DNA from: Candidatus Brocadia sp. WS118 | Lineage (GTDB): Bacteria > Planctomycetota > Brocadiia > Brocadiales > Brocadiaceae | Direction: 5' to 3' | Assembly (NCBI GenBank): GCA_007618135.1 | Contig: PHFX01000156.1 | Location: forward strand, 1 to 64,000 | Length of the DNA stretch: 64,000 nt | In this document: positions 43,076-51,776 of the stretch, in pieces | Layout of the letters: every line of letters begins with the position of its first letter | Numbering within the stretch: position 1 is the first letter of the stretch | Program-made: the position numbers and the translations under genes | Notes under the pieces: generated by a model | Told to the model about the DNA's origin: nothing | The model's input: the letters and a program-made list of their open reading frames with translations, nothing else | Databases searched by the model: none

Positions 43076-44333
43076 GTTTTATCCCTTCGAGTTTTACTTT
43101 CATGGTCATTAATGCCGCCTTGCTATTTGTCTGATTTGACAGTACCTTGTTAATGTGCTTCTGCAAAATATCGCTTATCCACTGGTAATAGGGAACGTTC
43201 GGTTGTATCTGAACATCGTGTAACGCCGATTCAGCGACGGGCAGGAAAGGCAATTTTTCACCTTACTGGTCTTTATACAATGCTGTTCTGGAGGGCATCC
43301 ATGACGCATGCATGGCCAATTCCTTTTGTGCTTCATGTGAAGTTAAAAAATGAATCAACTGCCATGCCTGTTCCTTGTTCCCTGAATACGCATTGATAGC
43401 GAGATGCCAGCCGCCATACACCGATGCCGGTTTTCCGTCAGAAAACCGGGGGAGCCGTGACACACCCACCTTACCCTTCATTGAGGGATCTTCCTGGCAT
43501 AATCCCCACACATAGGTCCAGTTTCTCAAAAACAGGCCTTTCCCCTGTTGAAAGAGATGCCGGGAAGACTCTTCCTCAAGTTCACTGCAAGTGTTTTGCG
43601 GAGATACACGGTATTTCCATATCAAATCGTGCATCAGATCAAGCGCGATGGTATTGTGCTCAGAATCGACGATGATATTTCCTGTACTGTCAATGATCCC
43701 GCCGTTTTTGCTGCCAATGAATTCGATAAAATTGCAGATCAGCCCTTCATATTGCTTCCCCTGCCAGAGATACCCGTAAACAGATTCAGACGCTGAGATT
43801 TGTGTGCAGAGCTCAATAAGGTCATTCCACGTGTCGGGCGGATGCATATTATACTTTTCCAACAGGTCTTTTCTGTAATATAAAAGGCCGACGTTGGCAT
43901 TCCAGGGTATGGCGTATAAGGTGCCCTGAAAGACGTTTGTTTCTTCCATCACCGGAAGAAAGGACGCCCGGTCATTTTTATCCATACGATTTTCAAGAGA
44001 TTCCAGCCATCCGGCAGATGCAAATTCAGCTATCCAGATGGTATCTATCCTCATGACATCAAAATCCTTGTTTTTCGCTCCCAGGGTGGTAAGGTAGTAA
44101 TGATGTTGTTGGTCTGTGGAAGCCGGCAGGACGTTTAAGGAAACTTTTATTGCTGGATTTTCAGCTTCAAATTGATCTACAAGGATTTTTATAAACCGGA
44201 TTTCTTCTGTACCGGCGCCGATGCTGAACACTAACTCGTCCGTTTTTTTCGTCCTTAAGAAAGTAGAGGCAATCCATACCCCAACCAGGGCATAAACAAA
44301 TACGATAATTGTTTTTTTGGGATTAAATTCCAC
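43056..44333 (-). pseudogene. Sugar ABC transporter solute-binding protein gene with a nonsense codon
   Basis: The first 356 codons encode an extracellular solute-binding protein (MalE/UgpB-like): an N-terminal signal anchor (TIIVFVYALVGVWIASTFLR), then EIRFIKILVDQFEAENPAIK and YAIPWNANVGLLYYRKDLLEKY. A TAA at 43263-43265 ends it after MPSRTALYKDQ. The same frame then continues for another 68 codons (KLPFLPVAESALHDVQIQPN...) to 43056, overlapping the permease start as normal. A single base change in one codon explains this. The product would lack its C-terminal helices. Confidence 0.8.
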
Positions 44334-44435
44334 GGTGGACTTTCATAGGAAACCATAATAGTAAAAGGCGGGTGACGTAGTAAGTCTATGTTAAGTATTC
44401 CTCTAATAGGTCAGACTGCTATGCCTCTCTTCGCC

Positions 44436-44492
44436 GCACAACGATTAAGTTCAGTCGCCGCTCTTGCAGTCGGCTGCAACGACTTGTTATGC
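44436..44492 (-). other. attC-like recombination site after the adenylate cyclase gene
   Basis: Read on the minus strand, R'' is GCATAAC (44492-44486) and the far end is GTTGTGC (44442-44436). Inner arms AAGTCGTTGCAG...CCGAC and complement AAGTTCAG...TCGCC pair with small bulges. The cyclase stop TAA lies inside R''. Weaker than the others but the same layout. Confidence 0.55.
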
Positions 44493-45794
44493 TGTATGCG
44501 AATTGCGTCTTTTGGCTATTACATGCCATACTTGCATCTCACCCTTTCCTTTAATTTTGATCCTGCTACCTGGTTCGCAGATGAACTCATTATTAATGAG
44601 TTCATAAGTCGAGTTGGTAATCTGGATTTTACCAGATTCCCCATGAGACTCCATACGACTAGCCGTATTGACCGTATCTCCCCATAGATCATAAATAAAT
44701 TTTTTAAGTCCAATCACACCAGCGACTACAGGTCCCGAAGCGATTCCAATACGAAAAGCTAATTGCGTACCGTCTTGCGATGGATGATTTGCGGCATATT
44801 CGCGTATATCCAGGGCCAAATTTACTATAGCTTGGGCGTGATGGAAATGACTCGTAGGTATACCAGCAGCTACCATGTAACAATCTCCAATGGTCTTAAT
44901 CTTCTCCAATCCGTATTTTTCAACCAGGGTATCCAGGTGAGAAAAGATTTTATTGAGTAATTGAACTAGCGCTTTGGGTTCCAACTTTTCTGATAAGGGC
45001 GTAAAGTTCACTATATCAGCAAATAATACGCTCACATTTTCAAAATGATCGGCGATGATTTGCGGGTTATTCTTGAGTCTCCCGGCAATTTCTTCAGGTA
45101 AGATATTGAGCAACAATTGTTCAGCCTGGCGTTGTTCAAATTCAATAATGAGCCGTTGTAAGAAATCTCTGCGGGAGTAAACCTCCATAAAGTAACAGGC
45201 TACCATTCCAATAATCACCGTCGACAGAAAGAAAAAATTATTGTTGATAAACATATGGATACCTTCTGTGGATGTCCAGAACTGTTGTAACACAATAGCG
45301 ACAATCTCATATCCACAAATAATGATCAAACTGTAAGCGGTTGCATATTTAAAGCGGAGTCGTACAAAGGTAAATCCATACAGCATTACTAACATCAATC
45401 CAGCATAGTACGATGTGTACCCAGGTTCTTGCTTATGAGAGATGGCAATCATAGCAATAATACCAAGCCCGCCTAAGACAATGGGTATAGCATGAAAAAT
45501 TTGCATCAATCTTTCGAAAAATGAGAAAAAGGAGGCCAGTAGCGCCATACCTATCGCCGGGCAAACAATGACATATCGGATGAACCAAATGTCATTCTTA
45601 GAAATAGGCATAGCCCAGATATCTAATAATCCGAATCCCCCATATAGAATCATCGCTACAAAAAGGGCGACCCTGGAGAGGACTAAGTAATGACGCGAAT
45701 AATCAGTCAAAAATTGCGCTTCGAATTCTCCGGGGAAACGGAGTCGATAGGCATAACGAATGGAATCTACTGTGATGAAATTTTGTTCTATCAT
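44487..45794 (-). CDS. Class III adenylate cyclase with N-terminal membrane domain
   Basis: A 435-residue cyclase. Residues about 30-200 form six membrane helices. A short linker (EQRQAEQLLLNILPEEIAGR) leads to the catalytic domain: VSVLFADIVNFTPLSEKL (metal Asp), EKIKTIGDCYMVAAGIP (second metal Asp, purine-specifying Lys), RIGIASGPVVAGVIG and YDLWGDTVNTASRMES (purine-specifying Asp, transition-state Asn and Arg). Lys and Asp at the specificity positions indicate ATP, giving cAMP. It begins 15 nt after the previous gene without a clear ribosome binding site, so it is probably coupled to it. The stop codon is in an attC arm. Confidence 0.9.
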   Translation of the reverse strand: MIEQNFITVDSIRYAYRLRFPGEFEAQFLTDYSRHYLVLSRVALFVAMILYGGFGLLDIWAMPISKNDIWFIRYVIVCPAIGMALLASFFSFFERLMQIFHAIPIVLGGLGIIAMIAISHKQEPGYTSYYAGLMLVMLYGFTFVRLRFKYATAYSLIIICGYEIVAIVLQQFWTSTEGIHMFINNNFFFLSTVIIGMVACYFMEVYSRRDFLQRLIIEFEQRQAEQLLLNILPEEIAGRLKNNPQIIADHFENVSVLFADIVNFTPLSEKLEPKALVQLLNKIFSHLDTLVEKYGLEKIKTIGDCYMVAAGIPTSHFHHAQAIVNLALDIREYAANHPSQDGTQLAFRIGIASGPVVAGVIGLKKFIYDLWGDTVNTASRMESHGESGKIQITNSTYELINNEFICEPGSRIKIKGKGEMQVWHVIAKRRNSHTA

Positions 45795-45809
45795 TTATAA
45801 ATCTGTTGT

Positions 45810-46142
45810 CTATTCTTTTCCTGTTTTTAATATTTTCTCAAAAGTCTTTTCGGCCTCTCTTATGTCTTTTTTGCTTGGTATTTCTTCGTCTTCAATTATG
45901 CTTCTTATCCACAGGTGAATAAAAAGGTCTTTTCCATGGTGAATTAATTCTTCTTTAACTTTAGTACTGTTGTCAATACTGATGCCGTTTGCTATCAAAT
46001 ATCGATAAGCCGTATCGGCAATTCTTTTGATCGCCGGGATATGCTCCAAATTATCGACAGACTCTTCTAAGAAATATTTATGTTGGCTCTCTACCAGAAC
46101 CATTCCATATGCAGTCACTATTTTAATTATGTCTTGATTCAT
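45810..46142 (-). CDS. Unknown protein preceding the adenylate cyclase
   Basis: A 110-residue, helix-rich, charged cytoplasmic protein (ESVDNLEHIPAIKRIADTAY, then GKDLFIHLWIRSIIEDEEIP). No family recognised. Its ATG lies 14 nt from the preceding attC boundary and only 15 nt separate its stop from the cyclase start, with no attC between. The two therefore share one cassette and probably one transcript. A regulatory role toward the cyclase is possible but unsupported. Confidence 0.65.
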   Translation of the reverse strand: MNQDIIKIVTAYGMVLVESQHKYFLEESVDNLEHIPAIKRIADTAYRYLIANGISIDNSTKVKEELIHHGKDLFIHLWIRSIIEDEEIPSKKDIREAEKTFEKILKTGKE

Positions 46143-46153
46143 TTGTCTTTATA

Positions 46154-46229
46154 TAGATAACGCTCCGCTTAACCCGCTGGCAACGGAACGTAGCTGAGTA
46201 GCCGGCCAGGTCAAGTGGTTGTTAGATGC
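46154..46229 (-). other. attC-like recombination site after the mrr remnant
   Basis: On the minus strand R'' is GCATCTAAC (46229-46221). The arms ACTTGACC...TGGCCGGC and complement GCTTAACC...CGCTGGC pair, and the far end is GCGTTATCT. The complement of R'' (GTTAGATGC) matches the start of this cassette, GCTAGATGC at 46619-46611, with one mismatch. The mrr stop TAA is inside R''. Confidence 0.7.
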
Positions 46230-46592
46230 TCTCTTCAAAATAATCGCTATCAACCTTTTTGACTGGATACAATGAAACCGTGGATACACCTACATCATGC
46301 TCAATCATCAAACTGGTAAGTTGCTCACCGTCAATTAAAACGATTTTACTGCCGATCTGAGAGACATAACTCCGAGCAATCCAGCCTTTTTCATGTACGT
46401 TGATGCCCAACCGACTCGATTAGAAAATGTTGACTGAATACCGCTTGGGAGCATTTCCTTTAGTTCTTCATCGGTAAGGCTCAATTCCTTTGACAGAACT
46501 TCCACTGCCTCACTGGTTGATGTCTCCCCGCTCTTTCTTGCCGTAAATTGGAGAAGCGGCAGCATCAAACTCTGATAATCTGGAACGGCCAT
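46222..46592 (-). pseudogene. mrr: Mrr-type restriction endonuclease gene with internal deletion
   Basis: The 5' part from ATG 46592 encodes an Mrr N-terminal winged-helix domain: MAVPDYQSLMLPLLQFTARK, LTDEELKEMLPSGIQSTFSN and RVGWASTYMKKAGLL. Immediately after, in another frame, comes the Mrr C-terminal end: YVSQIGSKIVLIDGEQL, MIEHDVGVSTVSLYPVKKVD and SDYFEES. Intact Mrr proteins have about 300 residues; the PD-(D/E)xK nuclease core between these parts is missing, deleted near 46385. Mrr proteins cut methylated DNA, so this is a dead defence gene held in an attC cassette. Confidence 0.8.
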
Positions 46593-46610
46593 TTATTTAT
46601 CTCCTTTGTG

Positions 46611-46670
46611 CATCTAGCGTTTCCGCCCAGCCGCGCCGCTTTGCGACGACGGCTGAGTGGATTGTTGTAT
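46611..46670 (-). other. attC-like recombination site before the mrr cassette
   Basis: Minus-strand arms AATCCACTCAGCCGTCGTCGC and, as complement, GTTTCCGCCCAGCCGCGCCGC pair across a short AAA-containing loop. The boundary bases are ATACAAC (R'') and GCTAGATG (R', degenerate by one base from GTTAGATG). It lies 3 nt after the stop of the 160-residue gene. Confidence 0.7.
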
Positions 46671-46673
46671 TTC

Positions 46674-47156
46674 TTAATCCTTGTCATCATCAGGCAATTC
46701 GTCGCGCAAGCAATCCTTCAACTCTTTTAGAGCCTCACTCAATCCGGTGGCGGACGCCAAGCTTCCCAAGAAATTATTGATAATGTCTACCCATTTCTTA
46801 AACGGTTTTTTCCAGAGCTTACGTACTCCTTCTGCTAACCGCTCGCGTAACGTAGCGTTGGCTTTTGATACTTGGCGTTCTTTGATATTTAGTTGGGCGC
46901 CATAAAATCCAGCACGCTGAAAGTTCTGTCGTGGCGTTTGGAAAATCAATGTCTCCGGATGTTTCTCGCCGGATGCAGCTGTATTCTGTAGGAAATCATT
47001 AAGATATTCATTGATTGCTGCTCGCACTTCCGATGATCTATCCCCATAAATGTTATCTGCGTTTTTTTCAATCATTTCGAATGTCGCAATCGTATCCATG
47101 AACATCTGCATCACACGCCTTTGGACATCCCTAAGATCGTTGTCTGATAGCGGCAT
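46674..47156 (-). CDS. Unknown helical protein in a cassette
   Basis: A 160-residue protein, mostly helical, with RRVMQMFMDTIATFEMIEKN at the start, a basic middle (EGVRKLWKKPFKKWVDIINN) and an acidic tail (DELPDDDKD). No family recognised. I chose ATG 47156 because AGGAG lies 7 nt upstream; an in-frame start at 47183 is less likely. attC site 46611-46670 follows its stop. First visible gene of array 2. Confidence 0.6.
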   Translation of the reverse strand: MPLSDNDLRDVQRRVMQMFMDTIATFEMIEKNADNIYGDRSSEVRAAINEYLNDFLQNTAASGEKHPETLIFQTPRQNFQRAGFYGAQLNIKERQVSKANATLRERLAEGVRKLWKKPFKKWVDIINNFLGSLASATGLSEALKELKDCLRDELPDDDKD

Positions 47157-47352
47157 CTCTTTTCTCCTGTAAGAATACAGCAATAATTATACAGTCTGTA
47201 CAATCCTGCCAACAACCCGGCTTTGGACGGGCGAGCTCCTTTGTTCAAGCATGAGTGTATATCGTCGTTTTTATATCGTGTTAGCTAGGTAATTCCTGGA
47301 TGGTTAGAATATAATATCTCACTTTATTTTAGTCAATACAAAAAGGGTAGCA

Positions 47353-47484
47353 GTTCACCACAGAGGACGCCCTCGATAGCTGCATTCGGGGACAAGCTCC
47401 AAAGGCAGAGAAATAAAGGGAATTGATGGAATCTGCATACTTAGTTCGTTTGTCCTCTATCATACTCTCTGCGGTGGGCTGAAC
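47353..47484. repeat. Inverted repeat element, copy 3
   Basis: Ends GTTCACCACAGAGGACG and CTCTGCGGTGGGCTGAAC are inverted and related to 8720-8846 and 10412-10524; the centre is different. It lies at the border between array 2 and the broken transporter ATPase gene. The neighbouring 47184-47352 holds no gene that I can support. Confidence 0.6.
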
Positions 47485-47496
47485 CGTTACGTTGCA

Positions 47497-48059
47497 TCAA
47501 AATTCTATCCTTACACCGATTACAGTGTCAAACCAAAGAGTATCTTCGGGGGAAAACTGCAAACCTACCATATCCCCTGTTTTTGTTTCTTCTGCCGCAT
47601 TCCCTTTCACATACCACAGGATGTTTTTCGTAATTTCAACATGGCTTATTGATTCGCTTCCAAGGTATTCTCTATGCACGATTTTCCCGGTAATTACATG
47701 AGGAGAATGCGGGGGTACAAGGGTGAGTCTTTCAGGCCGTATGTCGAGAATGACGTCTTTTGTGCCGGGCAAGAGAGCAGGAAATTCAATCACAACTCCA
47801 CCAATATTGAATGAGCGTGGATTACCAATGCAACGTCTCTCTTTCCGGGCGGGACATGATTGACCATACGTTCATGAAAGAAGATGTATCCGGAGGTAGG
47901 CGCTTCCAAACCTGCAAGCATATTTAATGTCGTGGACTTTCCACTCCCGCTGGACCCAAGAATCACAAGAAATTTTCCATCGTGTATGTCCAGATTCAGA
48001 TTACGAAGCGCGGTGGTATTTCCGTATTGCTTTGTCAGGTCTTGTAATCGTATCTTCAT
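47497..48059 (-). pseudogene. Sugar ABC transporter ATPase gene (MsmX/UgpC type) with central deletion
   Basis: From ATG 48059 the frame encodes the N-terminal part: IRLQDLTKQYGNTTALRNLN, Walker A FLVILGSSGSGKSTTLNMLA and NHVPPGKRDVALV. It then stops after SILVEL. A second frame resumes with NIGGVVIEFPALLPGTKDVI and the C-terminal TOBE domain (DIRPERLTL...) to 47497. The Q-loop, LSGGQ signature and Walker B region, about 150 residues, are missing; the junction is near 47832. Not functional as an ATPase. Confidence 0.85.
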
Positions 48060-48370
48060 TCTTTCGCCGCGCCTGATGTTAATCCTTGTACAACGTATTT
48101 CTGGAAAAACAGTAAAATAATAAGGAGGGGAACCGTGACCACAACAGAGGCGGCGGCAATATAGACCCAGGGAATCTCATAGGTACCCTGAAACAGGGCA
48201 ATCCCCACAGACGCCATCCTTGTTGATTCATCAGGAGCAAAAGTAAGGGCAAAAAGAAATTCATTCCAGCAAAAGATAAAGACGAGAATTGCAGCAGAGA
48301 TGATACCGGGGGCAGCTAAAGGGGTGATAATATAACGAAAGGTTTGAAAATGCGTAAAAGACGAGTTTTC
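48056..48370 (-). pseudogene. Sugar ABC transporter permease fragment (MalG type)
   Basis: An open frame without its 5' half encodes the last 90 or so residues of a MalG-type permease: TFRYIITPLAAPGIISAAIL, FIFCWNEFLFALTF, then VYIAAASVVVTVPLLIILLF and FQKYVVQGLTSGAAKE. It ends by overlapping the ATPase ATG (ATGA), as in intact operons. The first three or four helices are gone. About 150 nt with no recognisable gene lie between it and the TPR gene. Confidence 0.8.
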
Positions 48371-48522
48371 TAAAAATCTTTTATTCCCTCTAAACTCCCA
48401 TGTCCGAAGGGGACACCACGAAGCATGAAAATATAATCTATTTTCGTGTTAAAGAAAATACAATGCTATGCATATTTTTTCAATAATTATGCAAGTTATT
48501 CAGAGGTATGGTGGTACGGTTT

Positions 48523-49287
48523 TTATGATTTCCCGCCGGGTATTATTGCCTTCCGTTTACTTTGATAGATTACACCTAAGGCGAAATGCGATTTGTCGTC
48601 GTTGGGGTTGAGTTCCAAGGCCTTTTGTAAAGATTTGATAGCCTCGTCAAGTTGCTCCTTCTTTGCATAGGCGACGCCCATGTTATAGTAAGCATCCGAA
48701 TATTGTGGGTTAATTGCCACGGTTTTTTTAAAGGCGGCAAGAGACTCATCCAGAGAGCCCATAGAAGCATAGGTAACACCTAAATTATAATATCCCTTTT
48801 CAAATTTTGGGTTAAGTTCTACGGTCTTTTTAAAGGCTGTCAGGGCATCTGAATATTGCTCCTTTCCATGATAAACGATCCCTAAATTATAAAATGCCTC
48901 AGTATACTGTGGAGATGCTGCAATAGCCTTTTTTAGGTTTTCAACAGCATCATCCAACCGACCCGCCTCATAATAAATTACACCGAGATTGTTAAGCGCT
49001 TTTGCCAAATTGGGTTCAATCTCTAATGTTTTTTTGTATGCGGTGATGGCATCTTCTACCATCCCTTTTTCATTATACACAATCCCGAGGTTATAATACG
49101 CTTCGGCATAATTGGGATTTTTTTCAACAGCCTGTTGAAATTCCCTAAGGGCGGCATCCAAAGATTCATCTCTCCCCTGACCCTGGCAATAACTCACATT
49201 TATTAATGATAATAGCAAAAGCGCTACAACGATGCACATGTTCATAACAAGGTTCCTCCTTAAATACATGGTATAGGAAATTTTCAT
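48523..49287 (-). CDS. Secreted TPR-repeat protein
   Basis: A 254-residue protein: an N-terminal signal peptide (MNMCIVVALLLLSLINVSYC, with a possible lipobox or simple cleavage), then about six tandem 34-residue TPR units, each with the pattern AYYNLG...A...YKKxLEIxPN (YAEAYYNLGIVYNEKGMVED; YTEAFYNLGIVYHGKEQYSD; YSDAYYNMGVAYAKKEQLDE). TPRs bind peptides or other proteins; the partner is not identifiable. It lies 21 nt downstream of the next gene on the same strand. Confidence 0.88.
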   Translation of the reverse strand: MKISYTMYLRRNLVMNMCIVVALLLLSLINVSYCQGQGRDESLDAALREFQQAVEKNPNYAEAYYNLGIVYNEKGMVEDAITAYKKTLEIEPNLAKALNNLGVIYYEAGRLDDAVENLKKAIAASPQYTEAFYNLGIVYHGKEQYSDALTAFKKTVELNPKFEKGYYNLGVTYASMGSLDESLAAFKKTVAINPQYSDAYYNMGVAYAKKEQLDEAIKSLQKALELNPNDDKSHFALGVIYQSKRKAIIPGGKS

Positions 49288-49308
49288 TTTATTTAAACGG
49301 GTTTGCGG

Positions 49309-50169
49309 TTAATGAATCGGCATGCGGCCTTCATTCAAAGGTTCACACAAATTTATCATATGAATCGATGCCGGTATCTCCAATATAGGCGATTGAATCT
49401 TATGGTCTTTTAATGTCATGATCGGAGCGTCTTGAATGATTCCAAGAAGAGATGTTGTCGTAAGGTCTTTTCTTTCTGTTATATACTGGACTATAGGTTC
49501 ATGTTTTTCCGTTGTAAACGGCAACCGAGATATTTCTTCAGTCATATTGCCTGCATATGACTCCATCGTGTGTTTTTCTGGCATAAACGCTGTCCCTGTT
49601 TTCATCGTCGGTGCGGGTGGTGTAACCCGTAATAATTCTAAGTCTATGCCCGATGTAACAGGCTCTGCAATTATTGTTTTCAGTTGATCAAGAGTCACTG
49701 CTGATGACGGTCGTTCATGTTTTTCTTCAGCAACTATTTCAGAAATTTCCTTTTTGTTTACTGCAGTAACAGGCTCTTCCTTGATGGTTTTTAAAATCTT
49801 ATGAACGAACAGATCTCCTACCAGGAGTTGTTTCAGCGTAGCGTCTGTTTTAACAACTTTTAAATAATGATAATTTACGAAGATTAATGCAATCCCAAAG
49901 CCGATTGCAATTACTGAGGTAATGATCTTAGAAACAAAAGGGAAAAATTTCATGACGAGATGAAACAGAGCAACAAAGGTGAAGGCAGACACACCAACCT
50001 CCAGGAGCCCGGCTTGGGGCGAGCCTGTTGAGGTAAAATAAACCATGACCAGTACAATGACTAAAAACCATATGCATACATGCGCAACCATATGCTTCCA
50101 GGTATTCATCGGTTTCTGCGGAGCCGGCGTCATTGCCGGTTCTGTGATTTTGTTGTTTTTTTCTGTCAT
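49309..50169 (-). CDS. Unknown membrane protein with long soluble tail
   Basis: A 286-residue protein. A polar, proline-rich N-terminus is followed by three to four membrane helices (HVCIWFLVIVLVMVYFTS, SAFTFVALFHLVMKFFPFVS, ITSVIAIGFGIALIFVNY), then about 160 mostly hydrophilic residues. No family recognised. Probably transcribed with the TPR gene (21-nt gap). Confidence 0.7.
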   Translation of the reverse strand: MTEKNNKITEPAMTPAPQKPMNTWKHMVAHVCIWFLVIVLVMVYFTSTGSPQAGLLEVGVSAFTFVALFHLVMKFFPFVSKIITSVIAIGFGIALIFVNYHYLKVVKTDATLKQLLVGDLFVHKILKTIKEEPVTAVNKKEISEIVAEEKHERPSSAVTLDQLKTIIAEPVTSGIDLELLRVTPPAPTMKTGTAFMPEKHTMESYAGNMTEEISRLPFTTEKHEPIVQYITERKDLTTTSLLGIIQDAPIMTLKDHKIQSPILEIPASIHMINLCEPLNEGRMPIH

Positions 50170-50270
50170 GGATATAGGTATTAAATTGGTATGCGAATAT
50201 TTGTAAACGCTTATTTAGTTCCCTCCAAGGAACACCATGTAGGGAGAATAAGTAATATCTGAATCATAGA

Positions 50271-50516
50271 TTAAGGCATTTTTAAATTTGGTCGAGTAAA
50301 AATTGAGTACCAGTATTCCGACAGTTTAAAGGATGACATGATGATATAATATCTCAACCAAACATAAATAGTCAATATGATAATTGTCCCGATGGTAACG
50401 GGTACAGCAGAAACAATAAATTTTTTGAACGATATAGGGTATCTTGCCTTTTCCGCCAGACCCGGAGAAGACCGGGAGATGTATCCATAATGTCGTTTTC
50501 TTTCATAATTCGGCAT
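50271..50516 (-). CDS. Small single-pass membrane protein, unknown
   Basis: An 81-residue protein from ATG 50516 (MPNYERKRHYGYISRSSPGL), with one strong membrane helix (FIVSAVPVTIGTIIILTIYV). A longer reading from 50576 overlaps the end of treT and is unlikely. Function unknown. It follows treT by 23 nt and may belong to its transcript. Confidence 0.55.
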   Translation of the reverse strand: MPNYERKRHYGYISRSSPGLAEKARYPISFKKFIVSAVPVTIGTIIILTIYVWLRYYIIMSSFKLSEYWYSIFTRPNLKMP

Positions 50517-50539
50517 TACCTTTATAAACATCAGAGAAG

Positions 50540-51763
50540 TTACAAATAAATTATATCCTCCGGATGATACATGCACAGGAACAAGAGCATATAGTCCTTT
50601 AAATGACGGGTAAGGAGGAAGTTCTGCCTGACGTGTTCATGTCCGTTTTCACCAAGCCTTTTGGCATATTCCGGGCTGCTTAACAACTGCTTGATGGCGA
50701 AGGCCGCACCGGAAACACTATGACATAAAAGGCCACTGTATTTGTGTTTGACCTGCAGCGGAATTCCCCCCGTGCTGGACGCAACAACCGGTTTCGCCTT
50801 CCACAGCGCCTCGGTTACGGTAAGACCGAATCCCTCACGCAATGATTTTTGCACAATAACCGTGGACGCCCTCTGGATCGCATTAATTTCCAGATCGCTG
50901 CCGGACGGAATGGGGAGGATATGGATATCCGGGTCATTCCCGGCTGCCTCTCTTGTCTCGGCATAAACCCTGGTTGATTCGGGGTCGTCGGTTGCTGTTC
51001 CGCCGGCGATAATGAGCTGGCAGTTATTACGCTTCTTTACCAGGCGGTATGCCTCAATAACCCCAACCGGGTCTTTTAAATAGTCAAACCGTGATATTTG
51101 GGTAATGATGGGCTTGTCGCTGGGGATGTGATATTTTTCTAACACCGCATCGATCGTTTCCTGGGGCAAATCTTTATTCTTGTCACTTAAAGGGTCGATA
51201 GAAGGCGAAATTAAAAATTGTCGTATAGGTAAGGGTTGTGAAAAACCCGGGGCAGAAAAAACAGCGCCATCGTAGTGATTAATAAAAGGCATCAAAAAGT
51301 CCCACACTTGTTTGTTGGGTGTTGAGACATCAATATGACACCGCCAAATCCACTTACTGTTGGGCATGGAATCTTTCTTCTTAATCAGCGCAATGGGCTG
51401 AGGATCATGGATAAGCATAACGTCTCCATACAGTTTTACCTCATCAATATTCCTCTGGCTGGTTTCCGTAAAGGCCTCAAACATCTGTGGGGTAATTTCC
51501 TCCGCCTTTCCATGCAGTGCATTATGAAACTTCTTCGTGGCGTTGAAGAAACTCTCACCGCCTTTAATAAAATCCCATCGGGCATCCATCCCTAATTCCT
51601 GTAATAAAGGTACCATGCGATTAAGGATTTCCGCCACGCCGCCTCCCACGGCGGTGGAATTAATGTTCTGAATCACCTTTCCCTGAAGTTTACCTGCCAG
51701 TAAACGTAATTCTTCAATGGTATTTGGGCCTACGATAGGTTCATATTCGGTAATCTTTGGCAT
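50540..51763 (-). CDS. treT: Trehalose synthase TreT (GT4 family)
   Basis: A 407-residue GT-B glycosyltransferase. It opens with the TreT/TreP pattern GKVIQNINSTAVGGGVAEIL, continues with VMLIHDPQPIALI and WRCHIDVSTPN, and carries a GT4 donor site (ITQISRFDYLKDPVGVIEAY; LREGFGLTVTEALWKAKPVV). TreT makes trehalose reversibly from an NDP-glucose and glucose. A trehalose phosphorylase role in the same family cannot be excluded. The preceding gene on the strand ends 13 nt upstream. Confidence 0.88.
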   Translation of the reverse strand: MPKITEYEPIVGPNTIEELRLLAGKLQGKVIQNINSTAVGGGVAEILNRMVPLLQELGMDARWDFIKGGESFFNATKKFHNALHGKAEEITPQMFEAFTETSQRNIDEVKLYGDVMLIHDPQPIALIKKKDSMPNSKWIWRCHIDVSTPNKQVWDFLMPFINHYDGAVFSAPGFSQPLPIRQFLISPSIDPLSDKNKDLPQETIDAVLEKYHIPSDKPIITQISRFDYLKDPVGVIEAYRLVKKRNNCQLIIAGGTATDDPESTRVYAETREAAGNDPDIHILPIPSGSDLEINAIQRASTVIVQKSLREGFGLTVTEALWKAKPVVASSTGGIPLQVKHKYSGLLCHSVSGAAFAIKQLLSSPEYAKRLGENGHEHVRQNFLLTRHLKDYMLLFLCMYHPEDIIYL

Positions 51764-51776
51764 TATTCTTTATCCT

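Larger units (their letters stand above)
44436..47183 (-). mobile_element. Integron-like cassette array (CALIN-type), array 2
   Basis: Three attC-like sites on the minus strand (46611-46670, 46154-46229, 44436-44492) each close a cassette. Two contain the upstream gene's stop codon and the third lies 3 nt beyond one. Cargo in order of transcription: an unknown 160-residue protein, a deleted mrr gene, then a two-gene cassette with an unknown 110-residue protein and a class III adenylate cyclase. No integrase is visible. The array lies between two parts of a broken sugar transporter locus. Confidence 0.7.

Noticed and set aside
47200-47292. A further attC upstream of the 160-residue gene (GTTAGCT and complement of GTTGTTGG as ends)
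   Set aside because: The boundary bases look right, but the inner arms pair poorly. It may be a degenerate site but I could not support it.
48523-49287. Tandem DNA repeat or CRISPR-like array, because of the periodic similarity
   Set aside because: The period is about 102 bp and in frame. It is the coding trace of TPR units. No CRISPR array was seen anywhere in the window.
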